Shown here in pieces: positions 12,901 to 27,900 of a stretch of 64,000 nt of DNA. The notes under the pieces are model-generated. The model had not been told where the DNA came from and did no database searches. It was given only the letters and a program-made list of their open reading frames with translations. The position numbers and the translations under genes are program-made. Within the stretch, counting starts at the first letter, position 1; every line of letters starts with the position of its first letter. Origin of the DNA: Oscheius dolichura (taxonomy: Eukaryota; Nematoda; Chromadorea; Rhabditida; Rhabditidae); contig OW051496.1 of assembly GCA_932521035.1 (NCBI GenBank), forward strand, positions 11,098,001 to 11,162,000, written 5' to 3'.

Positions 12901-15900
12901 GTCTTCACTTTCTTAACCGTACAGGGGACAACTTTGTTCCCACAGCGGATGTCAACCGAAGCTGTAGAGGCTCCACTCGATGTGTAATCCACTAGAATTT
13001 TATTTTTCAACAGTGAGGAAGGGAGGCAAACCATTGAATTGAACTTCAGTCCCGACTCGTTCATTCCTCAAGCCGATGACTCGAACAGCGCTTGGATCCA
13101 GGACAGGGATGGTGATGGGCGTCCCGTTGACGTATTCCCCTCCGACCAGGAGACTCATCTCGTGTTTTCCCTCCACTTTGGGTGTCCAACTAACTCCATA
13201 CAGGGTATCGCTGATCTTCTTCAAATTGGTGGAGACTATGTTCCTATCCGGTCCTGAAGAGATCTCTTTTACTTATTTTAAAAATCTACCCACCTTCAAT
13301 TTCCACTTCCACCTCATTCTCCAGTCCACTCTCAATCAGAAGCTTCAACTCTGCCGTCTGCCCGACGATCTCCCTTCCCACCTCGGACACCAGCTGGACG
13401 CCGTTCACAGGGTCGGCCACTTTTTGCATCCGCGTTTCTCCGACTTTCTCTTCTTTCACGAAGACGTCAATAGTATGGGGTCCCAACTGAAAAAAAAGAG
13501 GTGAGAGTGAAACAAATCAATTAATTTTAGTCCTTGACGGAGAAGAGAATGGTCAAGGTTACTCACCTGCTTAAAGCGACAGCTCACACCCACGCCACCT
13601 TCTGGGAGGTCTTCCAACTGGACGGGGAGGGCCTTTCCCTGGGGATCGACGACTTCCACTCGAACGTCGTCCTTGCTGTCGGCGTCGACGTCAAACCGAT
13701 ACTTCTTGCCAATCAGGCCTAGGGCTGGCAAAGTGGCCGCGACGGGCTTGACAACTGCCAGGATAGGGGCCTCGTTGACCTTTTCCCCATCCAGCAGCAC
13801 GTCTATCTCATGGGGACCTTCAATACAAATAAATTAAAGCAGTATGAGAATGAAATACCTTTAACTGTTGGTGTGAAAGTGGCGGTGAAGTAGAGTCCAT
13901 CCTCGTGGCTTTCGACGTCGACAGGAAGGAGATCTCCCCCAGGGGCTAAGGACAAACACAATCACCCACACCCAGACAAGGACCAAAACAAAGCGCCCAG
14001 GACATATCAGACAGAGACAGGACCAGGAAAAAACAAACGGGAAATACCTACCTATGACGATAACATTGCAGTCCTTGCTACGGCCGGGGTTCGGAATGGC
14101 GAAGCCTTTCTTCTGTCCAACCTACAGTAATCAGTCTGCTTTATTCTTTCCCTACAAGATTTACCTGTACTCCTTCAATCTCCTTGGCCAATCCTGTCCT
14201 TTCCTTTCGCTCGACAAGCGGGATGGCCCCCGTCAAAGCGGAAGAGACAACAGGAGCCATAGTGGCAATGGGAGCGGCCTCAACTCGGCAGATCATGGGA
14301 GAGCCTGAAATTCATTCCTCTTCTGCTGTTCTCTCCAGTAACCCACCAGGAACACTTTGGCCATTGAATTTGACACTAATGGTGTGGTCCCTGGGCTCTT
14401 GAGGAGTGAAGGAAACTTTAAAACGGGCCTGCCCCTCTGCCTGGACGAAGTTAGGAACATTTCTTCCGTCAACGGAGACAATTATCTCCATGTTACCGGC
14501 ACCTGCTCGGGCAGCATCTAAAAGGATTTATGGATCTAAATAAAGGAGGGGATTTACCAATGACAAAGGTGGTGGGCTTTCCTATTGTTGCCGGGTCGCA
14601 GGGAGTCAGTCTGGCCTCCCGGGCATCGTAGGCCTTGGCGGTGAACGGTGATCCGGGGATGGGTTCGCCCATTACGGAGATGTCCACTTGATGGTTGCCA
14701 ACTGCCTTCGGGACGAACGAAGCTACCGTAGTGCCGGGCTCCTTTGTATGGGTCCTGACAGGAATATCAGCTGCTTGGACATCTCGGACTCGGATTTCGG
14801 GAACGGCATCTTCGGAGGAGTGGATGAATACTTGTGCCTCCTCATCGACGGGGATCCTCTCCAGTCCGGGGCCGGTCGCGTGGGCCTGGCTGGTGTTGAC
14901 CAATTGGCAGATGAAGGGAGACCCGGGGACGGGCTCGTTGTTAAACCGTACGGAGATTGTATGGTCCAGGTTCTCTTTGGGGATGAAGCTGATGTCATAC
15001 TTGTGTCCTCCAAGAGCTCGGGCCTGGGAAGGGACGCGGCCATCGTTCACAGCTACCTCGAGGTTTCCTACTCCCGCTTCGGAGGCATCCACTAAAGGTA
15101 GATGATACAGAAAAGAAGAGAGGATGGCCTACCAGTGAAGACGACCTCCTTATCCAGCAGTCCCTTGGGAATGGTGCCGACTTTGATCATCGCCGGGTCG
15201 TAGGCCCTGCAGGTGAAGGGGGAGCCAGTCACCGGCACGCCAGCATAGCGGACATCGATCTCATGGTCTCCTAGAAGAGGGAACATTTATTTATGGTAGA
15301 GATTACTGTAACTTACCAACTTGCGTCGGGGTGAATTCGATCTGCATGACTCCTGGTTCAATTTCCGTTATTTCTGTACCCAGTTGGTTCTTTTTGTTGT
15401 CTGAAAGGGGATATTGTAGCATTTTTTGGGGAGGGGGTCCTCTCTCTCAGGGAAAAACACTCTCACACGTGGATAACTGAAAATAGTTTAAAGGGGAAGG
15501 AGGATACCGTATTCTATCGAACAGAAGCTGCCAAAGAGCTTCGAGAGATTATGGTATTTGGACAATTCAAACGAAACTTACCATTGACGGTAACAAGGAG
15601 CTGATCCTGCCCGGCTACTTCGATGATAATGGCCGACGACTGGCCGACCCTGCTCAGGGACGGGATCTTCGTCACCGAGGTCTTTGTAATATGCCGACGG
15701 CTCTAAAATCTCTCCATTGAAGCAGATCTAAAAAAGATGTACCTTCTTCTGTCCCTTTAGAGTGGCAGCCTTCTCTTCCTTTTCCCTCTTGGCCCGTTCC
15801 TTTTCCTCTTTCTTTCGCTCCTCTTTCTCCTTTTTCAAATCTTTCTTCGAGAAGGGAGGCGACGCCGCGCCTGCCGCCGCCGCAACTGTCTCAAGAGGGA

Positions 15901-18900
15901 CTGGATCGGTTATAAGAACTTCAAACGGTGAATGCTTCAAGACCTCCTTATTGAAGGTGATATTCACCGTGTGGGGACCCTTTGTCGCCGGGGTGAATGT
16001 CACCAAGAACCTGGAAAAGAGTATGGGAATCTTCCCTTAAAATTGGTTACTTTGCCGAGCCTGTTTCAAGCTGAGCCACGTGCGAGGGAATAATAACGCT
16101 GTCCGAGTCCTTGATGGCCATCTCGAGATTTCCGAAGCCGGCTCGTCCCGCGTCGACGGTGAATTCCACGGTGTCGTTGAGATGGGACTGGGAAGGAATC
16201 TCTCCCACGACAATCTGGGAACTATCGTAGACACGGACAGCAAACGGCGACAGGGGATGTTGGACCTCATTCACGTAGGCGAAGATCTTAACTCTTGGGA
16301 GTGGATTACTGTAAGATGCCTCTACCTTGTGAGTGCCGACGTCGATAGGTTTAAAGGAGATCTCATACTTGCTTCCGCTCTTTTTAACCCTTGTCTCGAC
16401 TTCTTTTGGTTCTTCTCCTGTTTGAGCACGGATCGGAGCTAAAAGGAAGGGAATAAGTGAAGGGAAGCCGTACTAACCCATGACCACAACCCGGAGGACG
16501 TCTTCCTTTCCCAATTTCAATGAATCCAACTTGACTTCCACCTCCTTTCCTCTCTTCACGACCTCATGCTTCGATGTGAACTTGCTCTTTCCGAAATCGA
16601 ACTGTTTCAGCGGTTTCTGATCTTTTTGGAATTTGGCACTGGTCCTTGGCGTCGTAGCTGGCGTGGTCTTAGCCGACGGGGCAGGAGAGTGTGGCAATTC
16701 GGCCACTGGCTCGAGTGCTTGGAGATGTTGCTAAAAGAGGCATCAGAAGAGTAATAAGCCAAAACAAACCGGTTCTGTTGGCCTGTCAGGGAGGTGTTCA
16801 CGCGAGCCGGCAGTCTCCACCACATCGTAGGGGATGTCTGCCATTGGCTCGTCGTACTCGATGGATTTCTCATGGATGACTTTCCTCTGGAAGCCGAGTT
16901 TTCCTAGAATCTTCTCGTCCTCCTTCTTCACCCGGTGCAATTCAACCGCCCTTCTCTCGTCTTCCGAAGGGGTGACATCGCTTCTAAATGGAGTTCTGTG
17001 GGTCAATTGAGGAGACAACTAACTTGGGAGGCATGTCATAGATGTTATCCTTTGATTCTGTTCTATGGATCGGTGGGATGACGTCGTCCTCCTTGGCATA
17101 GACCTCAGACTGCGTCCTCATGAAGTGCTCCTCCCTGGGCTTGTGGTTATGGTCAAGGTTGTCGGCCACCGTTGCTCCTCTTGTCAATTCAGGCTTTCTA
17201 GAGAAGAAAATGGGAAAAGATAACAGTTATCCCTACCTGTCTATGTGTTCATATTCATAGCGATATGTTCCATTACCAGTGGTGGGATGAATAGTCGTAG
17301 TAGCAGTGGTGGCCGGCCGACTGTCGTATTTCTATAAGAGAATGATCCAAGGCCGTGCTAATCCTCCTTACCCGCGTAGACGGCACTCCTCCGTAGTCGG
17401 GGCTTGGTTCCCGTTCCGGATGATGAGAAGCCGGCGGTGGTGGAGGAGACGGCGACGTCTCTCGATCTGGCTTCCGAGGATCCTCCTTCTTGTATGGAGA
17501 GATGACCGGCACATCCACCTGCCGGGGTGACTTCTTCTCCTCCCTCCACTCTGTCGTCCTCTCGAATCTCTCATAAACAGTAGCGTATTCGGGAGATGTT
17601 CTGCCCGTTTTCTCGGCCGTCACTTCAGGTGTCCTCCGCTCTAATGTGTCTCCAAAGTGTCTGCTCGGTGTTGATCTGTCCACCGTGCCTGGCTCGCCGT
17701 ACTGGGCTACAGTATATCCCACAGAAGTTGGGCTCTTATTTCTTTCCAGATTTCTCAACCGTTCCCTGCTCTCCTCTTCCGAGATGGGATCAATCTTCTC
17801 CACCTGGCGGACTCTTTCTCCAGAAGGAGGAGAGGGGCTCCTATAGGGGGAGGTGGCACTCCTCGGAGGCGATGGCGACCTGATGGGGATGTCGCGGATC
17901 CTGGGGCTGTCATAACGGCGTTCATACCCAACGGGGGATGGTGATCGAGCCTGTTCTTGTCTGTCAGCAAATTCCCTTGATCTGTAAACCCCATTTTCTC
18001 AGGGTTCTTTAAAAAACGAACCTAACACCGTGGCCAATACCCGGAGAGGGTGTCCTCTGTGTTCTGATAGTGGTCGTCTCCGAGAAAATTTGACTTCTAG
18101 TTGGATCGCTGGGTGAGAGAGTCCTTTCCGTCGCCTTGTCCCTCTCCTCCTTGTTCCCGTAGATTTTGTCATAAACGGTGGTGGCTGTCCATTGCCTTGT
18201 GGGGGACATGGAGGTGCTTACTCTATCCGACGGGGCATAGCTCTGGAATGTCTCTATTACCTGGCCATTTAAAGTTCTAACCGATTTCCAGGGCTGTTCT
18301 TGTCGACCTCGGGCATCTCTCAACAGTGTGGGGCTCTTTGGGTTGGCCGATTCTTCGCTCCTTTGCCTGGCATGGCGGAGAAGTGTCGGTGAGGTTGGAG
18401 AAGTCGGCGATCTCGACGTGCGGAAGGCCGACGACACGGAGCTGGTTCCTCCTGAAAGTTCAAACCATTTTGTACCAGAGGGATCTGTTCTTTTCCAGCT
18501 CGCCGTGTTGGCACCTCCACCCAGCCGCGGATTATGGTAATTCTCTCGCGGCGCAACTAGTCCCGATTGTGGTACAAAGTTATGGATCCGTACGTACTAG
18601 TTTGTAGCCGCCCGGAAAAAACTGATCAGTATACGATGAGACGTAATAGCATCGTCCCCCTCTCTCCCGTAAAAGAGAGCGGCCGAGAGGAGAAACCGGT
18701 GAACACCGGGCAGAGAGAGACGGGGACAAAAGTGGCAACAAGCCAACTGGGCCTATCAAAGGGGACGAGGGGCACGTACCGGCATTGATGGCGGTCGAGA
18801 CGGCCGTCGGGGTTAGGTTGGCTTGAATCGTCTGCCCGACTTGCTTCGGTAAGATCTCCACCTTGATAGGGCATCCTGAAAAAAGACGAATCTCTCTAAT

Positions 18901-21900
18901 AAATGCTACCACGCCCTGGAGAAAAAGGCGGCCGGTAACCTGTCCCCCCTGCCCTTCCTTAATCTGTTGGTCACACTCGAGTAAACCCAAACCGTTGTGT
19001 TTTTGCCAGAGGGAGAATCGATTGACTTTAGATGGTAAGGAGGGAAATGTTTGGGCTTTCTGAACACAGACGGCGCCGCGGGGAGACACCGTCAACATGA
19101 ATTCTTAACCGGGAGGAACGCTATCAAACAATTGGAACAGAAGTTTTGGAGAGACAAACAGTGAAGGAAAAAAGAACTCGTACCGTGAACTGCCTCTCCA
19201 TTGAAAGAAACATCGATCACATAGGTTCCGGGATGTTGAGGAATAAAGGTCACTAGGCATCTGAACATCTCCATTAATCCAAGCCCGTCTTTCCATGGCT
19301 GCCTACCTGCCGGCTCCCTGCATCTGGACATTGTTAGGCACGCGGCCTTGATTGACGCTGATCTCCAGCTGACCCTTGCCGGCGTCGATGGCATCAACTG
19401 CAGGAACAACATATAATTGGGAATAGTATTGGACCTTTTTGTAGTGCTCTCGGACAATTTCTGCCGGGGGCTCGGCCATCGATCGATGATGCCGAGGCTT
19501 ATGATTATATGTTGGCAACCGGGGAACAAACTATTGCCCCCTTGTGGAAGTGGGAAGGGGAGGCAATGCGGCAAACAGGGCGCCCCGCCCCTAGAGAGAG
19601 AGGGAGAACAACAATCAACATGGTGATAGCCCCCGTGCCCCTTTCCCTGTCCTTCTCTTTCCCCTAACCCACCGATAAATTGGACAGGCGAGCCTGCCGC
19701 TCCTCCTCCTAGTGGCTCGATCTTGACATTGTCAGCCGAGTACCCGGCCACCGGGAGAGGACTCCCGTCTACTTTCCTTCCGGCAATCCAAACTGTCAGC
19801 TGGTGTTCTCCTACCTAAAATATAGTTCATTTTTCTCTTTCTTGAATCGTTCATGATTCGTATTCCCCGACCACAATGGGCATTCCCTTCTCCAAAAAAG
19901 AGGGGGAGCTGAAACGGTTCTACATTCTTTCCACTGGGGAGGAGGTGTAATAAAAGAAGACGGAATAACCTTTTCTATTTTGTATTCCGCTGTGTATTTG
20001 CCACTTCCACGGGGGATTATCCTCACTGGGTATTCCTTCCCATCGGGACCGTAGATCTGAGCCTTGATGTCGGGGAATTCCAGCCCGTCGCCGGAGATTT
20101 CAAACGTGGCCACCCGGTTAATCGGGGCTCTCACAAGGCCAGCTCCACACAGCTCGCTGTAGAAGGACTGTGTCTTGCTCATATCTCGTCGTCTCTCGGT
20201 CTTGTCCTCGATGGGGATCTTCCACGGCGAGCCGGGCACCTCCTGCCCGTTGAACTTCATCTCCACCGTGTGTGTCATGGACTGGAAACGGGCTAATTTG
20301 AAACAGAAGGGGGGACAGCTGAAACCTGACTCGGGGTGAAGATGGCCAGGTACTGCCGGCTGCCAATCTCTTTGACTCGGCATTCTACCCGGCCTCCGTT
20401 GACCATTATCTCCAGATTACCGGAGCCGGCTGAGGAGGCGTCAACTGAAAAAGAGGAAGATGATGAATATTATTAGAATATAAAAAAGAGGGAGTTTTTT
20501 GACGTGGGGATTGGCCGGAACCGGACTTTTGAACAGACAAATATATATTGAAAAGGAGAGAGTTCTATTGTGCCGAGGGACTGACGAATAGCCCCGCGAG
20601 ACGACGGCGGCGCTCTTCTTTTCAAATAGGTATTAAAAAGACCGTACAAGAGGGGGGTTCAAGGAGCGTCGGCCGGGGTAGAAAACAGTAAACAGAGAGA
20701 GACAGAAAATGAGGGTAGGATGAGTCAGCCTACTGTTGTGGGATGGAGGGCAGATGGAACTGATCTCCTCCTCTCTAGTTGCGCAAAAGATTAGAACTGC
20801 TGGAGGGAAGAGTAAACTTTTTCTCGAAACGATTTTTTCCTCTCTAATAATTCTAGAAGTGGGCATTCCTGCCTCCCCCAAAGTGGTACCTCAATCATGC
20901 CTCTCCCGCGCAGAACAGGAGGAAAAAAAGTTTGGGCTGGTGTGATGATGTATGTATTCCAGAAACTATTGGCCGCCTATTGATCAAGAGGGAGAGGAGG
21001 AGGAGGAGGAGGAAGAGTACTGGTACAAGAGATCTCTCTCTAATAAACACAAGTGCAGGGGGGTTCTTAAGCGTGCGCGTTCGAGGCAGCGACTCGGAGG
21101 CCGGGACGGGGTGGTGGCGCTGGCGGTGGTGGTTGCCAGTCGCGCACATCTATTTGCCCATGGCACAGTTGTTTTTCTTATCTATTGACACTTGCAACTC
21201 AAGTACTCACATGCAATTTTACCATACAAAACTAGCAGTCGCATAGTTATGCCTTGTTTTTAACGGGAACTCCCAATTTTGGTGGGCGAGACAGACGTCG
21301 CCCTCCTCTTGGCATTTTCTAAGGATTCAGTTCTCCAGATCCCAAAGTCTCTTTAAAAATACGGTAAAATACCTTTTAAACTGTAAATATTTTATCTTTT
21401 AAGGTCAAAATTCCTTTAAAAAGACTTTGAAGAGGAAACGAATTGAACCTCCATGGCCGAGCCACCGTCATTTGGAAGCAAGTATAAGGTATTCCCAGGC
21501 TCTTGACAAGATTTAAAACTCACTTTCGAAGCTGATATCATTCCCGAGATCTCTGTCTGCGTGTATTTTCCTTGGCATTCCTCTGACAGCCACCCTCTCC
21601 GGGGCGCCGACATTGCAATTGAAGGGGGAGTCGTAGACACTCTGGTCGTAGAGCCGTACATCGATGGAATGCTCTCCTGAAGGTATTTCTGTGTTGTTTG
21701 TGCTTTCTTCCTCAATAACTGCCATAACTATCTGATTAATTCAGTGCTTTTATCCTGTTTAACTTTGCAAACAGCCAAAGTGGCACCGGGAGAGAGAGAG
21801 AAACCAGCCGGGCACCCCTCCCCCCCCCCGTTCCTTGGCGCACTTAGAAAGGGGGTAGAAAACAGATGTCACAACTGAGGGGGAATAGGGCAAAACACGT

Positions 21901-24900
21901 GTGTTTGTGTCTCGGAAACTGACCAGGCTCTGTAGGACTCCAGGCAATTCGATAGCTACTGTCCTCCATTGGTTGAACGTAAGCCGGGGTGACTTTACCC
22001 GAGGGAGCTGAACAAAACGGATAAAATTAGAGAAATCAGACCAAAAATACCCAACAGATGGAGGACGAGGAGGAGAACATAGAACAATTCCACTGGACGA
22101 ACAAGAGACGACGAGGACGAGGACGATATGGGAGGACGGGACACTTTCACACAGACAGACACAGACACACAAGAAGGAGAAGAGATAGAAAATAACCTGT
22201 GATGAGGACGGAGACGTCTTTCGGGTCGGCACCAACGGCGTGGACCTGGAAGGAGGCTTCTCGTCCGACGGAAGCAACTCGAAGGTTCTCTCCGTAGACG
22301 GAGACTGAGGACGCGTCCGCTATATCCAGAATAAAGGGGGATCCTGAAAAGAGAGGATAAATTGGGAGGACAAGGCCAAAATGCCGCAATCAATAGAAGA
22401 AAGGTAAAAGAAGGCGTAAACTGATTATCGGAAGGCGACTGTAAACAAGAGACAATTTACAGTAAAACACCTGCCTTTGACTTCCATTCTATTGTAGAGG
22501 ACGTGGATCTTGTATTGGCCGGCTCCGTCGGGGACAAACGTTACTCGATGCTCGTCGCCGTGAGCCGCTATGCTGCTGGCAATCTCTCGGCCGTTATGGT
22601 AGACGGAGACCTGAAGGAGTGGACGAGAATAATTGACTTGCAAAAAACGCAGAAAGGGTGTGGTGGTGACTGTCAGAGAGACAGAGAGAGAGAGCGAGTA
22701 ATTAGCCTTGAATATAAGGAAGAAGAGACGGCTGCCTGGCTGGGGGGCGTAGTGGGTGCTATCATATAATGATCAATCGCAGAAGAGTACGACAGTGTGC
22801 GCAATATCTAGAGGTCAGAGAGAGAGAATTCCGCCGGGGGATTCCGTCTCTCGCGAAACAATCTGCCAATAACACTTTAGGCGCAGAGGTGATAGGTACA
22901 GAAAGAACAACAGAAACTCACCTGGGGTTTACCGGCACCCGCGTGTTTTGTGTCGACAGTGAAGCGCAGCTCCTGGCCGACGAGGCCGACATCCAGCCCG
23001 TAGACATTAACCAGGCCGGCATCGAAGACATTGCAGGAGAATGGACTGCCCCGGATGTGTTCTCCCTCATACAGTATTCCTATCCTCCAGAGTCCTGAAA
23101 CGATCTCCTCTTGTTAGTTCTCGGATCTCCTTGGGAGAATTATACAGCCGCCCGAGGTCGCGATGGATATCGCCCGCCGGCTGACTATCAAACGTGCCAG
23201 GTAAGGGGGCAGTCCTCCTCCTCCTTCTCCTTTCACTCACCGACTTCGTCCGGAGTAAACGTGGCCATATAGCTGTTGTGCCGCTTGGTGACGTGACAGT
23301 TGACGACTCGTCCACTCGGCGCTACAGAATCCACATAGACGTTGCCTCCGGCCGTATCGCCATGAGCGTTTATCTGAAGCTATCTTGCAGTGTCGTTTTA
23401 GGAAGCCGAGAGGGAAGAATGTGACAGAAAAAACGGGTCACGGAGATGGCTATCTGCCTCTGAAAACTGACCACTACTTCGACTATGGAGCCGACAGAGC
23501 AGGGTTCCTGCAAGCCGGAGAAAGACACCAGCCCCACATCGGAGGTTCTCGACAGGGGCATCTCTCTATGGGCAGAGGCTTCCAGGACGACGGCGTCTGG
23601 TTGAGATTTCTTCTGGTTGAGGGAAGAGGATGACGTCGGCGGGGTGGCCGGTGCTGTCTAAAAGCAGGAGATGTATATCCTATGCCTCAACTTACATGGC
23701 TACTGTGTGCCTCTAGTTGCCTGATGATATGCTGTCTCCTGAGAGCGAACGGCTTGTGTGAGATGTCCACGTCCGAGTCCTGTCTCTCTACGGTGGCGGG
23801 CGATCTCCTCTCGACTATTCGATGCTCTATCCGTCTTACGATCTCCCTAGTCTCGACTACTGGCTCCTCGTAGAGGTCTCTTCTCTCCTCGGCCCGGGAG
23901 TCTGGTCCCCTTATGGGGCTGAGTGTAATACGTGAGGTGGCTCTCGACTCGTCTGCCGTGAGCACCTGCAACGATATCGGGGAGGACGGAAGCTCCGTCC
24001 CCTGGCAGAAGATCCGAACCTGAAAGAGGAATTTAGAGTAGCGGCAGGAAGGAAAGGATATGTTTACGACTAGGCGCGGAAAGGAGGATACTGGGAGGAG
24101 GAGTCAGGATCGGGACAGGAGGAGCTGCCCGCAACAGATTCGTAAAAACGACATTTTAGGAACAGGGAAGCAGGAAGCAAACACCATGATTCAGAGGGTA
24201 TTTTGAATGGGAAGCCAGCTGGCGACAGGGAAATGAATAAAATGGTGGCCGATGTGCTCTGAACTGAGGTTAACCATGCCTGGCCAGTGGAGGACCGTAT
24301 ACTGTCTCCTCTGCCTATTGTAAATTCCTTTAAACCGTTTGTTTATAACCAAAGTCACCGCCTTCCCTGTCCCACAGCAGGGGTCCCGCGTATTTCTGTC
24401 CAAAGATGTGGTTTACACCCTGCTTTCTATCCCCCCTGAACTGAAAAAAGCCAACCCGCGTGTAACTGCTTTGACACCTTTTTAAGGTGGGGGACAGGGA
24501 GAATCAGTTCACGCTCGTGTTTGTATCGATTGTTCGTCGTTCTGTAACCTCCCGCTCATGGTGATTGAATGGCAGCGGGGGGCAGAGAAGAACAGGAGGT
24601 AGGGGGTAATGGCACAGACAATACAATCCCTCTCCCCAATCTTGGTGCCCCTGGCTAGATGACAATAATCGCCGGAGACAAGTGATAATACCTACGGGGT
24701 GAGAGAAAGGAAAACAAGTTTGGGGCTATTGCTTCTCGGCGAGAAATAGGAGAGAAAAAAATAGAAACGATAGCAACATTCTTGAGGAGAAGAATCCTCT
24801 CTCTTAGAAGACGAGGGGAATGGCATTTCAGGCAGTTGTTGACGGGCAATTCGCCTTAGTTCTCATGACAGGTTAAAGTTCTCATGACGGAGAGCGAAAG

Positions 24901-27900
24901 ACACGAGAACAATCGTCAAAGGCAGGCGGAGCATCACGAATGGACAGGCGGCCAGAAGCGAGCCAGTGGCTCCACCGTGAAAACGGTCTTTTTCTGGATA
25001 TTTTGGTTTTTGACCGAGATTGTAAGGCTCTTCTGAAACCTCCCTGACAGTCAGAAATATAGGTGTAAAAAGGAATTTGAGTAATCAATGATGAAGGTTG
25101 AATGGTTGAATGACATCCGGTTGCCACCGTGCGTAGCGGGTTCAAAACGCCAGAGCGTAATTGCGGACAATAACGCAAAGTGACACTGGACGACCGGAAA
25201 ACCGAGGCCGATTGGGTCAAGGAAAAACAAGATTAACCCGAGAGACTTCCTTCTTTTTTTGGAAAGAAAAAGGACAAGAAGATGAAGGAGTAATATTAGT
25301 AGAAGAGGAAAGCAATAGGTTCTCTGTTTACAAAAATGGCCAGCGAGAGGCGAGGCAACAGTCGACGTGCGCGATGGCCAATAAATAAGAGAAAGTCAAG
25401 GTTGCGCAGGCCAGTGGCGGTACGAGCCCTACCTGGTGGAAGCCCTCTTCTGATGGGACCAGGGAGATTACGGCACCGGCTGTCGTTCGACTCTTGCGGA
25501 CGCGGAGACCCGAGGAGGACAGCTCTCGGCCATGGGGGCCGACTACTGAAAAGGGGGATTGGTTTGATTTCTCAATGGGGAGGATGGACTTTCTCCCCCG
25601 TACAACCTTGGCAGGGGGCATTTTGCCTTATCCAACATTAACAAGCCTTTGAGGCCTTCCCTGTCGAGGTTCTACGGGAGCAGGCATTTCACTCTACCTT
25701 TGATGACCAGCTCTTCCACTCGGACCTCGTTCCCTTCTGCAAAGGCCAGGTCCAGATTAACCTGCTGGTTGACGAAGCACTGCGTTACGGCAGCCTGAGG
25801 CGTTGGACAAACGGAACACAGCGCGGCAACCAGGGCCATCGTCCCGAGGTGCTCTCCCTAAAGAGGGTACTGTAAGCAGAAAAAGAAGGGAAGAGATACC
25901 TGAGGATCGGCGATATCTTCCGGGCCGACAAGGGAACCTACACCTACTCCCACAGCGGCGTCGAGTGCTAAATTTCTGGATTTGGGCAAATAGTGTGGAT
26001 TTATTTACTCTCCGAAACATTCTTGACACAATCTTTGTAGGTGTTGTATTGCCACTGATCCACCGGGAGGACGTCTCCTCCGACGACGGCTATCAGCAGG
26101 GCCAGGAGGTAGCCATCGGACCAGGAGTCATCTACGTCGTGGAGTTCGATATCCGGGAGGAGAGCCTGGGCCTTTTGGAGGGTGGCCCTGTACCCGGGGC
26201 CTCCTCTAGTGGTGAAGTAACTCAGATAAGTGATGGTGGAGAGCTCGTCCAGGTGGGGAGAGCAGAGATGCTCGGCCGAGATGATTCGCGGCACCCCGAG
26301 GTATTGCTCGGCCAGTAGGAGAGCCCGTTTGCAATTTTCTAGGCTAAAGAAACTTTAAAAAACAGAAGTGGGTAGAGCCTACCCCTTGGATCGGTCCAGT
26401 CTATTCCATTCTGGGCACAAACCGGGCTGGCAGTATTCTAGCAGAGCGCTGAGGGCACGACCATCGTTCCAGTTGGTTCGGAAGTTTGTTAACTTCAACT
26501 CGGGAAGCACGGACTAAATCAGGTCACTGTATTTTATTTAATAAAGGGGTGGCCTTCTTCTTTAAATGAACTGCCAGGACCTAGCTGCCCTGTAGAGTAC
26601 TGAGTAAATTGGAGCAGAATTACAATTCTTCTAGGTCTCCTGGCAGGAAGAAGCCCACTAGAATGAGTAAGAGAACGGTCTCCCCTACCTGCATCCAAGC
26701 CATGACCAACTTCTTCGGAGGGATCTTCGTCTTCAAGGCGATCTGATACCGCTGCACAATGCTCCACATTAACCCCAGAATAAGTTTTGTATTTCCCTCT
26801 ACGATGTCCTGACTGCCTGCAAAAGAATCCAGTCTCTCTCTCATATACCAAGGGGTCGGCCCCCTGCTCCCCAAGCAAGAAACTATGCTCGCGATGGGAT
26901 TAGTCCCGCACCTATGTTGACAGTCTTGACGCCATCTTCCCTCAGGGCGTCGAGGGCCATTTGGACATTCATGAGCTTCTGTATTTCTGTCGGGTTATCA
27001 TCATAGATCTGAAAAGTTTTAAATAAAAAAGTAGGGGAGGAAGAGATTAACAAAATTCGAAATTCTTTCCACGCACCCCTCTCTTAACTAAATATTTACA
27101 CCCGAGCCAATAAATAACCTCCAGAGCAGCATTGTGTTCCATTTACTGTTCCGTCTCCATCAGCGCGCACTCAAGAGCGGACGTGTCAACAAACGTCTGT
27201 GCTGTTTCCGCTCTCTCGCTCTGCACTTTTTACCATTTTTTCTCGGATGATTGGAAGATTGTTATGGAGGTAAAATGGGAAGAGAAAAAGAGAAGATAAA
27301 AGCGAACCTTTCCAAAATAACGGCGACCTTGGAGCGCCTCTACCAGCCGAATGAGGAGGACGCCATCTGAGAGATCATCTGGAAGGCGATGCACCTGGTT
27401 GGAGCCGAGCTGAAAAGGGAACTGATACAAAGAGTTGATATTAACAATATTGGCCCTATTCTGGAAGAAAAACGGCTAACTGTCATCCCTTCTTCTATTG
27501 GCTTTGTGAGTCAGATTTCAGGTCAACTGGATGCCAGGATGCATCCATTTTTGGAAATTTGAGGAACTCAGAGCGAAATATGCAGTAATATTCGGGATAA
27601 GGAGATCTTCTTGTTGGAAAACTGGTCAATCTACCCCTGTAATCACCGTTTTCTGAAGGTTTTGAGCACCAGTTGGGTCTAGAACTGATCTCTGGCGAGG
27701 TGGACCTCCACTGGTCTGCGGCTACTGGATGGATCTTTCTTCGATCCACGTCGCGGGCAAGCTATGTTCGAATTTCGTTTTTTTCATTGGAAAACAAGGT
27801 CCAGGTTGAGTTTAATTTAGTGTCTACAGTAATTTAAAGGTCTGAATCTAGCCCCTCCTTTAAAATTAAAAAAAAAGAGAGATTTGGAGCAGATGGCGGG

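Noticed and set aside
20936-21250. Open frames with poly-Glu or poly-Leu runs
   Set aside because: They derive from a GAG/CTC trinucleotide tract in a filamin intron. The apparent Leu-rich membrane helix is an artefact of the repeat.
25080-25155. Possible tRNA B box (gggttcaaaacgcc)
   Set aside because: No matching A box, acceptor stem or cloverleaf can be formed in the preceding 70 bases.
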